A DNA stretch of 64,000 bases from Pseudomonas sp. B21-015 (lineage in GTDB: Bacteria; Pseudomonadota; Gammaproteobacteria; Pseudomonadales; Pseudomonadaceae), in assembly GCF_024749285.1 (NCBI RefSeq), contig NZ_CP087196.1, positions 3,472,001 through 3,536,000 of the forward strand, given 5' to 3'. The position numbers were made by a program, and so were the translations under genes. Of the stretch, positions 44,683 through 52,146 are shown piece after piece. The notes under the pieces were generated by a model. That model had not been told where the DNA came from and did no database searches. It was given only the letters and a program-made list of their open reading frames with translations. How positions within the stretch are numbered: position 1 is the stretch's first letter; every line of letters starts with the position of its first letter.

Positions 44683-45972
44683 GTGAAATCAACCTGCTTG
44701 TTTGAACAACTAGTTCGTCATGTACGACAACACTCAAACTTTTACGGCAAACACCTGAAACATTTGCCCACGGAAGGTTTTACTTTAAAAAACTTACCAT
44801 TAACCCATGCGGCCGACTATTGGGCCGGCAGCAACGATTTGGGTCATTGGCCGGTTCTGACCGCAAACGTCGACGATGCGCTGGTGTTTAAAACCGGAGG
44901 TTCGACCAGTCAGGGCAAGCTTGCGGTTTACTCCTACGAGGAATGGCAAACACTGGTCAGTACCTTCGGAAGCAGTCTCTCCTCTCAACTGAACAAGGGT
45001 GACCGGATCGCCAATCTGTTCTTTTCAGGGGATCTCTACGCCAGTTTTCTGTTTATTCACGACGCCCTGGCCCATGTCGGGCAATCCATCTGTGAGTTTC
45101 CGTTTACCGGAGACGTCGAGCTGGACGTACTGGCAGATGCCATCGCACGACACCAGATCAACGTTCTGGCCGGAGTGCCGGCACAGTTACTGCGATTCGC
45201 GGCCTACCTGGCGCAGCATCGGCGGGTGTTATTTGGGGTCGAGACGCTGCTGTATGGCGGCGAAAGCCTGTTTGCCCCGCAGCTGGCAATCCTCGGCGAA
45301 GTGTTCCCCAACGCCCGCATCGCCTCCATTGGCTATGCCAGCGTAGACGCCGGGCTCATAGGCGCCAGCGATCGCGACTGTGCATTGGGCGAGCATCGGG
45401 TATTCGAACAGCAAACCCTGCTGGAAATCGTCGATGAACACACCGGTGAAGTGATTGAAGAATGCGATCGCACCGGGTTGTTGGTACTGACCAACCTGAC
45501 ACGCCGGCTCATGCCGCTGCTGCGCTATCCGGTGGGCGACCGTGCCTGTTGGCGTGAACCGACCGCAACCCCGAGGCGTAAATTCGCCCTCAAGGGACGT
45601 AGCGCTCACAGTCAACGAATACGAGTAGGTGTGCTGTCGCTGTTCACCGAAGAAATACACGAGATCGTTCAGCGTGTAGCGCACAGCGAGCAATGGCAAT
45701 TGCTGATCGAACAGGCCGGCCCCAAGGATCTGTTGAGCGTGAAGTGGGTGCCCGAACCTCAGTTACAAACCGTCGAGCCGGTGCGTCGCGCATTGTGTGA
45801 AGCGCTGCTTGCCCGCTACCCCGCCATCGACGACCTGAGCCACGAAGGTCTGCTGGAGTTGCGGGTACTGCCCTGCGCAACCACAGACCTGGAGCTTCAT
45901 CCTCGCTCGGGCAAACAACTGCGGGTGCTGGATTTGCGAGTGTATGACGTTCCCCCACTGGAGTTCGCGTGA
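44683..45972 (+). CDS. PaaK-like AMP-forming ligase, paralogue of the fusion's C-terminal domain
   Basis: Adenylate-forming enzyme of 429 residues. Seen: phosphate loop FKTGGSTSQGK (about 69-79), NLFFSGDLYASFLF, INVLAGVPAQLLRFA, LLYGGESLFAPQ and IGYASVDAGLIGASDRD (about 216-232), in the same order as the C-terminal domain of the preceding protein, then a ferredoxin-like C-terminal lid (FTEEIHEIVQRVAHSEQW). Expected activity: activation of a carboxylate as acyl-AMP, possibly then transfer to CoA or another carrier. The start is GTG at 44683 (the nearby ATG at 44657 is out of frame), with weak AGAG. A short AT-rich gap of 61 bases precedes it, the longest in the operon. Confidence 0.84.
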   Translation: MKSTCLFEQLVRHVRQHSNFYGKHLKHLPTEGFTLKNLPLTHAADYWAGSNDLGHWPVLTANVDDALVFKTGGSTSQGKLAVYSYEEWQTLVSTFGSSLSSQLNKGDRIANLFFSGDLYASFLFIHDALAHVGQSICEFPFTGDVELDVLADAIARHQINVLAGVPAQLLRFAAYLAQHRRVLFGVETLLYGGESLFAPQLAILGEVFPNARIASIGYASVDAGLIGASDRDCALGEHRVFEQQTLLEIVDEHTGEVIEECDRTGLLVLTNLTRRLMPLLRYPVGDRACWREPTATPRRKFALKGRSAHSQRIRVGVLSLFTEEIHEIVQRVAHSEQWQLLIEQAGPKDLLSVKWVPEPQLQTVEPVRRALCEALLARYPAIDDLSHEGLLELRVLPCATTDLELHPRSGKQLRVLDLRVYDVPPLEFA

Positions 45973-46934
45973 TGACCCGGTTGATAGTTCGCGCCTACCG
46001 TCCCTCCGACGCCGGTGCGGTGAGCCGGTTGTTCCGAGAAGTCTACGGCGATCATTACGCTCAGCCAGATGTCTACTTGCCGGCCATGATCAGCCAGCAC
46101 AACGCCGAGGGTCGCTGGCAATCGATGCTGGCCGTGGACGACGCCCGCGTCCTCGGGCATGCCGCGTTGCGACTCGAAACGCCTTCGAATACCGCGGAGC
46201 TGGCCCTCAGCGTGGTGCATCCCGCCGCCCAGGGACAGAGTCTCGCAACCCGTCTGAGCCGCGAGTTACTGAGGCAGTCAGGTGCTCTGGGGCTCAAGAG
46301 CGTCTCGATCAAGCAAGTGACCCACCACCCCTACACTCAACGCATGGCAGAAAAAATCGGCTTCTACAGTACAGGACTGCTTCCTGACTACGTCCCTTCG
46401 CCATTCGCTGAACCACTGCCGGAAACCATTGTGATGGGCTGTCACATGATCGACGGACACACCCGTCCTCTCCCCGACATCCCTTGGCCCGAAAGCTGCC
46501 GGACGTTTATGCAGCACCTGTGCTCGGTGTTCGGAACCCATCAGGACAAGGCGTCACCACCGGCGATGCCCTTGCAAATCAAGCAACACCAACATCGGTA
46601 CGACATTGTGATTCAGCGCTTGAACAGACACTTGCTCGAGCAGCTCTGGCGACTGCCCAGTCACTGGCTGCTCTCGGCCAGACTCGAACTGTCCCGGTAC
46701 TTCGCCCGGGATCTGCGCAGATTTTCGGCGCTGGGCTTCGCCTTCACCGGCCTGATGCCCATGCCGGGCGACAATGGCTGGTTCGCCCTGTTTCATCGAG
46801 GTGCCCAGTCTCGATCCCTCAACCTGCACTGCCCACACATGCAACAGTTACATGACAACTTACAGCTGAACGCCAATACCACGAGCACACACAGTAGCGC
46901 CAAAGCACTGAATGCAGTGCGCTCAGCCGCTTGA
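45972..46934 (+). CDS. GNAT-family acyltransferase of the LuxE/LuxC operon
   Basis: 320 residues, with a GNAT domain in about residues 1-160: IVRAYRPSDAGAVSRLFREVYGDHY, LAVDDARVLGHAALR, ELALSVVHPAAQGQSLATRLSRELL containing a CoA loop of the Q-G-x-S/G type (about 94-98), and YTQRMAEKIGFYSTGLLPDYV. The C-terminal half (about 190-320) is not a recognised domain, perhaps a second degenerate GNAT (LGFAFTGLMPMPGDNGWFALFHRG). ATG overlaps the previous stop as TGATG. It would acylate an amine or hydroxyl of the pathway product, or modify an amine precursor; substrate unknown. The 3' end overlaps the convergent LysR gene by 12 bases. Confidence 0.83.
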   Translation: MTRLIVRAYRPSDAGAVSRLFREVYGDHYAQPDVYLPAMISQHNAEGRWQSMLAVDDARVLGHAALRLETPSNTAELALSVVHPAAQGQSLATRLSRELLRQSGALGLKSVSIKQVTHHPYTQRMAEKIGFYSTGLLPDYVPSPFAEPLPETIVMGCHMIDGHTRPLPDIPWPESCRTFMQHLCSVFGTHQDKASPPAMPLQIKQHQHRYDIVIQRLNRHLLEQLWRLPSHWLLSARLELSRYFARDLRRFSALGFAFTGLMPMPGDNGWFALFHRGAQSRSLNLHCPHMQQLHDNLQLNANTTSTHSSAKALNAVRSAA

Positions 46935-47849
46935 GTCCTTTCTATAAAAACCATTAGCCGACTGCGTGCAGAGCTCCACCATCCAGTCGACGAATACTCG
47001 CACCCGCCGGGACAACTGCCGGTGAGGAGGATAGAGCGCCGTCAGCGGCATACCTGGTGGCGGCACATCCTTCAGGACCTCGACCAAGCGCCCCTCCTTC
47101 AACTGGCGGGCAACGTGATAGTACGGAGCCTGGACCAAACCATATCCCGCCTCACACGCCGCCAGATAACCATCGGTGCTGTTGACCGAAACGTGCTTGG
47201 GCAAGTCGATCAGCCGCCGCTGGTCATCGACTACAAATTCCAGTCCGTAGCGTTTGCCAGTGCTATTGGAAAAGTATTCCACCATCTGGTGATCCTTCAG
47301 ATCCTCCAGACACAGCGGCGTCCCGAGACGCTGCAAGTATTCCGGGCTGGCACAGGTGACTTGATCCAGCGTGACCAGCGGCCGCGCCACCAGTGAGTCG
47401 TCAAGGGGCGAGCCCCCCCGCAACACGCAATCGACGCCTTCGCGAATCAGATCCACAGGCCGGTCATTCAAACCGATCTCCAGCTCGATCAAGGGATACC
47501 GGGCTGTGAATTGCGGCAATGCCGGGATCACGATCAAACGCCCCACCCCCGCCGGCATATCCACTCGCAGCAGACCTTTGGGGTTGTGACGAGCAGCGGA
47601 AAATACGGCCTCGGTCTCATCCAGATCCGCCAGCAACCGTACGCAACGCGGGTAATAGGCGGCGCCATCGAGCGTCAGGCTGATCTGCCGGGTGGTGCGT
47701 TGCAGCAGCTGCACGCCCAGATGCGCCTCAAGTTGCTTGATCAGAATGGTCACCGACGCCCGGGGCAATTGCAGGCTGTCCGCCGCTTTGGCAAAGCCGC
47801 CCAGTTCGACGATTCGGGTGAACACACGCATGGCGTTGAAACGGTCCAT
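46923..47849 (-). CDS. LysR-family transcription regulator
   Basis: 308 residues: N-terminal HTH (MDRFNAMRVFTRIVELGGFAKAADSLQLPRASVTILIKQLE in parts, with LLQRTTRQISLT after it), and an effector domain (about 90-300). This is the CrgA/DmlR-like subgroup, often acting on aldehyde- or drug-related genes. It diverges from an aldo/keto reductase gene with a 118-base gap, so control of that gene is the simplest reading. Its 3' end overlaps the GNAT gene of the LuxE/LuxC operon by 12 bases, but control of that operon is not indicated. Confidence 0.9.
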   Translation of the reverse strand: MDRFNAMRVFTRIVELGGFAKAADSLQLPRASVTILIKQLEAHLGVQLLQRTTRQISLTLDGAAYYPRCVRLLADLDETEAVFSAARHNPKGLLRVDMPAGVGRLIVIPALPQFTARYPLIELEIGLNDRPVDLIREGVDCVLRGGSPLDDSLVARPLVTLDQVTCASPEYLQRLGTPLCLEDLKDHQMVEYFSNSTGKRYGLEFVVDDQRRLIDLPKHVSVNSTDGYLAACEAGYGLVQAPYYHVARQLKEGRLVEVLKDVPPPGMPLTALYPPHRQLSRRVRVFVDWMVELCTQSANGFYRKDSSG

Positions 47850-47967
47850 TGCTTTGGCTTACCGGCTGATTATTTAGAAAATGCAAATAGTGATAGCAGT
47901 TTTAGCCGGTTTATCTTGTTTCTGTCGAGGTCAACAATGGGATTTCAATTCACAGGGAGCTGATGTC

Positions 47968-48963
47968 ATGCAAACACGTCAACTGGGCAAAAACGGTCCG
48001 CAAGTGAGCGCGATCGGACTGGGCTGCATGGGCATGACCGATTTCTACACCACGGGCGTGGACACCCGCGAAGCCACGGCAACGTTGCACCGCGCGCTGG
48101 AACTGGGGATCAACCTGCTCGATACGGCAGACATGTACGGCCCACATACCAACGAAGAGCTGATCGGCAAGGCCATTGCCGGCAAGCGTGACCAGGTGTT
48201 TCTGGCCAGCAAGTTCGGCATTGTCCGTGACCCGTCCAACCCCGGTGCACGGGGCGTCAACGGTCGACCGGAATACATTCGCGAGGCGATTGACGGCACC
48301 CTCAAGCGCCTCGGCGTGGAAACCCTGGATTTGTATTACCAACACCGCATCGATCCGCGGGTGGCCATCGAGGAAACCGTCGGCGCGATGGCAGAGCTGG
48401 TGAAGGCCGGCAAGGTGCGTTACCTGGGGTTGAGTGAAGCATCGGTCGTCACGCTGGAGCGAGCGAACAAGGTTCATCCGATCAGCGCACTGCAAAGTGA
48501 ATATTCGCTGTGGAGCCGCGATCAGGAGGAGAACGGTTGCCTGGCCGCGTGCCAGCGCCTGGGCATCGCCTTCGTCCCATACAGCCCTTTGGGTCGGGGT
48601 TTTCTCACCGGGGCACTGAAAAGTCCGGATGATTTCGCGGCGGACGACTACCGTCGTTTCAGCCCGCGTTTTCAAGGGGAAAACTTCGCGAAAAATCTGT
48701 TGCTGGTGCAACAAGTGCAGGGCCTGGCCGCAGAAAAAGGCGTGACTGCCGGCCAACTGGCACTGGCGTGGGTGCTGGCCCAAGGCGACCACCTGATCCC
48801 GATTCCGGGGACCAAACAGCGTAAATACCTGGAAGAAAATGTCGCCGCGCTGGACGTGAAGCTGAGTCGCGAAGAATTGCACGCTCTGGAGGCAATATTC
48901 CCGGCGAATGCCACCGCAGGCTTGCGCTATCCGGAAGAGGTCATGAAGTTGCTCGACCGATAA
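47968..48963 (+). CDS. Aldo/keto reductase
   Basis: NADPH-dependent (beta/alpha)8 oxidoreductase of 331 residues. Seen: [32 protein letters not shown] (catalytic Asp and Tyr, about residues 48-68), Lys in [10 protein letters not shown] (about 83), LYYQHRIDP (catalytic-tetrad His, about 125), [11 protein letters not shown] (about 200) and [16 protein letters not shown] for NADPH binding. This is the YajO/YakC or AKR13-like type. ATG at 47968 follows GGGAG; the open frame begins at 47881. The divergent LysR gene probably regulates it, for instance in response to reactive aldehydes. Confidence 0.92.
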   Translation: MQTRQLGKNGPQVSAIGLGCMGMTDFYTTGVDTREATATLHRALELGINLLDTADMYGPHTNEELIGKAIAGKRDQVFLASKFGIVRDPSNPGARGVNGRPEYIREAIDGTLKRLGVETLDLYYQHRIDPRVAIEETVGAMAELVKAGKVRYLGLSEASVVTLERANKVHPISALQSEYSLWSRDQEENGCLAACQRLGIAFVPYSPLGRGFLTGALKSPDDFAADDYRRFSPRFQGENFAKNLLLVQQVQGLAAEKGVTAGQLALAWVLAQGDHLIPIPGTKQRKYLEENVAALDVKLSREELHALEAIFPANATAGLRYPEEVMKLLDR

Positions 48964-49006
48964 GTGGTCCCCGGCCCTGTGGTGAGGGGGCTGGCGATGC
49001 GGAACC

Positions 49007-49095
49007 TGCGGGAGCGGGCTTGCTCGCGAAGACGGCGGCACAGCCAACATTGATGTCGCCTGACACACCGCTTTCGCGAGCAAGCCCGCCCCACA
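49007..49095. repeat. REPIN: two inverted REP elements
   Basis: TGCGGGAGCGGGCTTGCTCG from 49007 and its inverted partner ending CAAGCCCGCCCCACA at 49095, with central ACATTGATGT, lie between the aldo/keto reductase and DUF411 genes. Confidence 0.92.
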
Positions 49096-49200
49096 AGGGT
49101 TTACTCAAGGCTGTATTACCCGGAAACAATCTCGTATCTCCTCTCGGCTGAAAAGGGTCAAAATGCATCTTTTTTGGCCGCAACCCGAGACGAAATCCCC

Positions 49201-49647
49201 ATGCGAACCCACCTGCGTCTGGCCGCCCTGAGCGCCCTGTTCATTTCCTCCCTGGCCCAGGCCGCCGACTTGATCCCCATCGAAGTTCACCGCGATGCCA
49301 ACTGTGGCTGCTGCAAGAAATGGGTCAGCCATCTGGAAGCCAACGGCTTCAAGGTTGAAGATCATGTCGAAGCCGACATGAGCCAATTCAAACAACAACA
49401 CGGCGTTCCGCCTCGCCTCGCGTCCTGCCACACCGGCTTGATCAACGGCAAATTCGTCGAAGGCCATGTACCGGCCGAACAAGTGCTGGCCTTGAGCAAG
49501 CGTGACGATCTGTTGGGGGTTGCCGCCCCCGGCATGCCCATGGGCTCGCCCGGCATGGAAATGGACGGCATGAGTGATGCCTACCAGGTGATCGGCCTGA
49601 AAAAGGACGGCACTGACGTGGTGGTGGCGGACTACCCTGCCCATTGA
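49201..49647 (+). CDS. DUF411 periplasmic metal-binding protein
   Basis: Exported protein of 148 residues with signal peptide ending AQA-ADL (residue 20). It contains the DUF411 core HRDANCGCCKKWVSHLEANGF (in parts, about residues 31-50, with Cys-Gly-Cys-Cys), then GVPPRLASCHTGLINGKFVEGHVPAEQV, and a Met-rich tail MPMGSPGMEMDGM (about 115-127). DUF411 proteins bind copper and contribute to copper tolerance in several Proteobacteria. The ATG at 49201 starts the signal peptide. The next gene overlaps the stop as TGATG. Confidence 0.9.
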   Translation: MRTHLRLAALSALFISSLAQAADLIPIEVHRDANCGCCKKWVSHLEANGFKVEDHVEADMSQFKQQHGVPPRLASCHTGLINGKFVEGHVPAEQVLALSKRDDLLGVAAPGMPMGSPGMEMDGMSDAYQVIGLKKDGTDVVVADYPAH

Positions 49648-50081
49648 TGTTGGGTGCCTACATCGGGCTGTTTCTCGCGGCGTTCGGTGCCGCGACCCTG
49701 CTGCCCTTGCAGTCCGAAGCGGTGTTGGTGGGGCTGTTGCTCAGCGGCCAGTATGGGCTCTGGTCGCTGCTGGCAGTGGCAACGCTGGGCAACGTGCTGG
49801 GCTCGCTGCTGAACTGGTGGCTGGGGCGCGGCATCGAGCGGTTCCGCGACCGACGCTGGTTTCCAGTCAGGCCTCGCCACCTCCAGCAAGCCCAAAAGCA
49901 CTATCAGCGCTACGGTCATTGGTCCTTGCTGCTGAGCTGGGTGCCCATCATTGGCGACCCACTGACGCTGGTGGCCGGTGTCATGCGCGAACCGCTGGGG
50001 CGTTTCCTGGTGATCGTGACCCTCGCCAAGGGCGCCCGCTATGGTGTGCTGGCCCTGGCCACGCTGGGCTGGATGGGTTGA
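49647..50081 (+). CDS. YqaA-family (DedA-related) membrane protein
   Basis: Inner-membrane protein of 144 residues with four hydrophobic segments. The family features are LQSEAVLVGLLLSGQYG (about 22-38), GNVLGSLLNWWLGRG (about 49-63), and the re-entrant-loop-like RYGHWSLLLSWVPIIGDPLTLVAGVMREP (in parts, about 89-117). The DedA/SNARE-associated superfamily includes lipid scramblases, but YqaA function is unknown. ATG at 49647 overlaps the DUF411 stop (TGATG), indicating co-translation. The stop lies at the junction with the hydrolase remnant that follows. Confidence 0.85.
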   Translation: MLGAYIGLFLAAFGAATLLPLQSEAVLVGLLLSGQYGLWSLLAVATLGNVLGSLLNWWLGRGIERFRDRRWFPVRPRHLQQAQKHYQRYGHWSLLLSWVPIIGDPLTLVAGVMREPLGRFLVIVTLAKGARYGVLALATLGWMG

Positions 50082-50082
50082 A

Positions 50083-50598
50083 CGCGGCCTGGAAGACTGG
50101 AAAACCCTCGGCGTGCCGTATCGCACGGTTGATCAATGGTATGAGCGCGAGCTGAACGTGACCGCGCAAGGTATCCACGACTACCAACGCACCACCTATT
50201 ACGATGGCCGCTGGAAGCCCGAGTTTGACCGCTGGGTGGACATGTACGCAGGCCTGGCCAAAGGACCGGGCAATACAGCGGTGGCGTGGAACTCGGCACT
50301 GATTTACGACATGATCTTCACACAACCGGTGTACTACGAGTTCAAGGACCTGAAAGTGCCGACCCTGCTGCTGATCGGCACCTGCGACACCACAGCCATC
50401 AACAAGGACATCGCTCCGCCCGAGGTCAAGGCGAAAATCGGTCATTACGACGTACTCGGCAAGCATGTGGCGAAGCTGATCCCGCAGTCGACCCTGATTG
50501 AATTCCCGGGCCTTGGCCACGCGCCGCAGATGGAGGAACCGGCGAAGTTCCATCAGGCGTTGCTCGACTGGCTGAACAAAACCAATCCCGTTCGTTGA
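50083..50598 (+). pseudogene. 5'-truncated alpha/beta-hydrolase remnant
   Basis: The frame encodes about 172 residues homologous to the C-terminal half of an alpha/beta-fold hydrolase: GLEDWKTLGVPYRTVDQWYE (start), the lid helices, LLLIGTCDTTAINKD with the acid-residue region, and the catalytic His in FPGLGHAPQMEEP. The N-terminal half with the G-x-S-x-G nucleophile is absent; homology starts a few bases after the yqaA stop. A start at 50041 would lie inside yqaA and has no ribosome binding site. The likely cause is a deletion or recombination that joined the 3' end of the hydrolase gene to yqaA. It cannot be catalytically active. Confidence 0.75.
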
Positions 50599-50611
50599 TG
50601 AGGTAAGGCTG

Positions 50612-51565
50612 ATGGCGGTGAAAATTGCGGTGATCGATGACTGGCAGGGCGTAGCTCGCGACGTGGTGGACTGGTCGGTGCTGGACACCATCGGGGAGGT
50701 GAGTTTTATCCATGACTACCCCGCCGACAACGAAACCCTGGCCGAGCGTCTGGGCGCATTCGAGGTGATCTGCGTGATGCGCGAGCGCACCCGGTTCGAC
50801 GAAGACCTGCTGCGCCGCTTGCCCACACTCAAACTGCTGGTGACCGGCGGCATGCGCAACGCCGCCCTGGACCTGAAAGCGGCTGCCGCGCTGGGTATCC
50901 AGGTCTGCGGCACCGACAGTTACAAACACGCCGCGCCCGAACTGACCTGGGCGCTGATCATGGCCGCGACCCGCAACCTGGTGAATGAAGCCAATGCCTT
51001 GCGCGCAGGTTTTTGGCAACAAGGCCTGGGCGGTGACCTGCAAGGCAAGACGCTGGGGATCCTCGGCCTGGGCAGCATCGGTCAACGGGTCGCCCGGTTC
51101 GGTCAGGTGTTCGGCATGCGGGTAATTGCCTGGAGCGAAAACCTGACCGCCGAACGGGCTGCCGAAGTCGACGTGACCTACGTCAGCAAGCAGGAACTGT
51201 TCGAGCAAGCCGATGTGTTGTCGGTCCATCTGGTGCTCAGCGACCGCAGCCGAGGGCTGGTGGACGCTCAGGCACTGGACTGGATGAAACCCACGGCATG
51301 GCTGGTCAATACTGCGCGCGGGCCAATTGTCGATGAGTCGGCGCTGATCAAGGCGCTGCAGAAAAAACGCCTGGCGGGCGCTGCGCTGGACGTGTTCGAA
51401 CACGAGCCGTTGCCCCGCCATCATCCCTTTAGAACGCTGGACAATGTGTTGGCCACACCTCATGTCGGGTATGTCAGCCGGCAGAACTACCAACTGTTTT
51501 TTTCGCAGATGATCGAGGACATTCAAGCCTGGGTGGCCGGGGCGCCGGTTCGGACTCTGAACTAA
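50612..51565 (+). CDS. D-2-hydroxyacid dehydrogenase family protein
   Basis: NAD(P)-dependent oxidoreductase of 317 residues. Seen: ERTRFDEDLLRRLPTLKLLVTGGMRN, Rossmann GILGLGSIGQRVARFGQVFGMRVIAW (parts, about residues 149-173), catalytic Arg in NTARGPIVDE (about 231-240), Glu in DVFEHEPLP (about 260), and His in ATPHVGYVSRQNY (about 284). The full Arg/Glu/His triad is present. Substrate may be glyoxylate, hydroxypyruvate or a phosphonate; unknown. ATG at 50612 follows AGGTAAGG, 14 bases after the hydrolase remnant, with which it was probably once co-transcribed. Confidence 0.9.
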   Translation: MAVKIAVIDDWQGVARDVVDWSVLDTIGEVSFIHDYPADNETLAERLGAFEVICVMRERTRFDEDLLRRLPTLKLLVTGGMRNAALDLKAAAALGIQVCGTDSYKHAAPELTWALIMAATRNLVNEANALRAGFWQQGLGGDLQGKTLGILGLGSIGQRVARFGQVFGMRVIAWSENLTAERAAEVDVTYVSKQELFEQADVLSVHLVLSDRSRGLVDAQALDWMKPTAWLVNTARGPIVDESALIKALQKKRLAGAALDVFEHEPLPRHHPFRTLDNVLATPHVGYVSRQNYQLFFSQMIEDIQAWVAGAPVRTLN

Positions 51566-51580
51566 GACCGCGTTATCGTT

Positions 51581-51656
51581 CTTCGCGAGCAGGCTCGCTC
51601 CCACAGGGGTTTTGTGTTCGGTGCAGAGCAAATGTGGGAGCGAGCCTGCTCGCGAT
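51581..51656. repeat. REPIN: two inverted REP elements
   Basis: TTCGCGAGCAGGCTCGCTCC with CACA from 51582 to 51604 and the inverted TGTGGGAGCGAGCCTGCTCG from 51633, separated by about 28 bases, make a compact REP pair downstream of the dehydrogenase gene. Confidence 0.9.
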
Positions 51657-52146
51657 GAGGCCCTCAAACCCACCACCACTTCCTGCACCCTGCGCACTGC
51701 AATGGTGCAAACACCTGTTTCACCGCGCCCATTTCGGTGACTTCCCGGTGCCGATTTGACCCACACCCAAAAACAAACCTGCCCTTCGTCGGTGCGCTTC
51801 CCCGCAAAGCCCTGTGCTTGCATCTTCTCTCAACCGATTGTCGAACAATCTCCCCAGTTGACGAGCCCCGCTCTAGGTTCTGGCCTAGACTCATTTTCGC
51901 GGGGTAAAACCGGCCGGTCATTCGGTGAAAAAAATAGAAACTTTTGATGCCGGCTTCGGGTCAGGTTAAAGGTAGGGCCACAGCGACTGGTGCATTCCTT
52001 GCAACAGCCACTCCACCCATTCTGCTTCAGCGCATGGGCAGCGTTTGCTCACCGATGCGTAGCGCGTTTGCGCCCGGTCACGGATTTGGCCACGAACACC
52101 GTTGGTGCCCGGCCTGGAATTAGATCAACAACACGGGGAGATCCAT
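51657..52146 (+). promoter_or_regulatory. Long leader of the glycogen/trehalose operon
   Basis: About 490 bases without a supportable gene. Two features stand out. A small dyad TCTAGG-N6-CCTAGA lies at 51872-51889. An AlgU/extracytoplasmic-stress-like pair AAACTT (51938-51943), 17 bases, TCAGG (51961) is found downstream; the consensus is GAACTT, 16-17 bases, TCTGA, so the match is partial. Stress-sigma control of trehalose genes is known in pseudomonads, so the placement is sensible. The final 15 bases hold the GGGGAG ribosome binding site of glgA. Confidence 0.35.
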
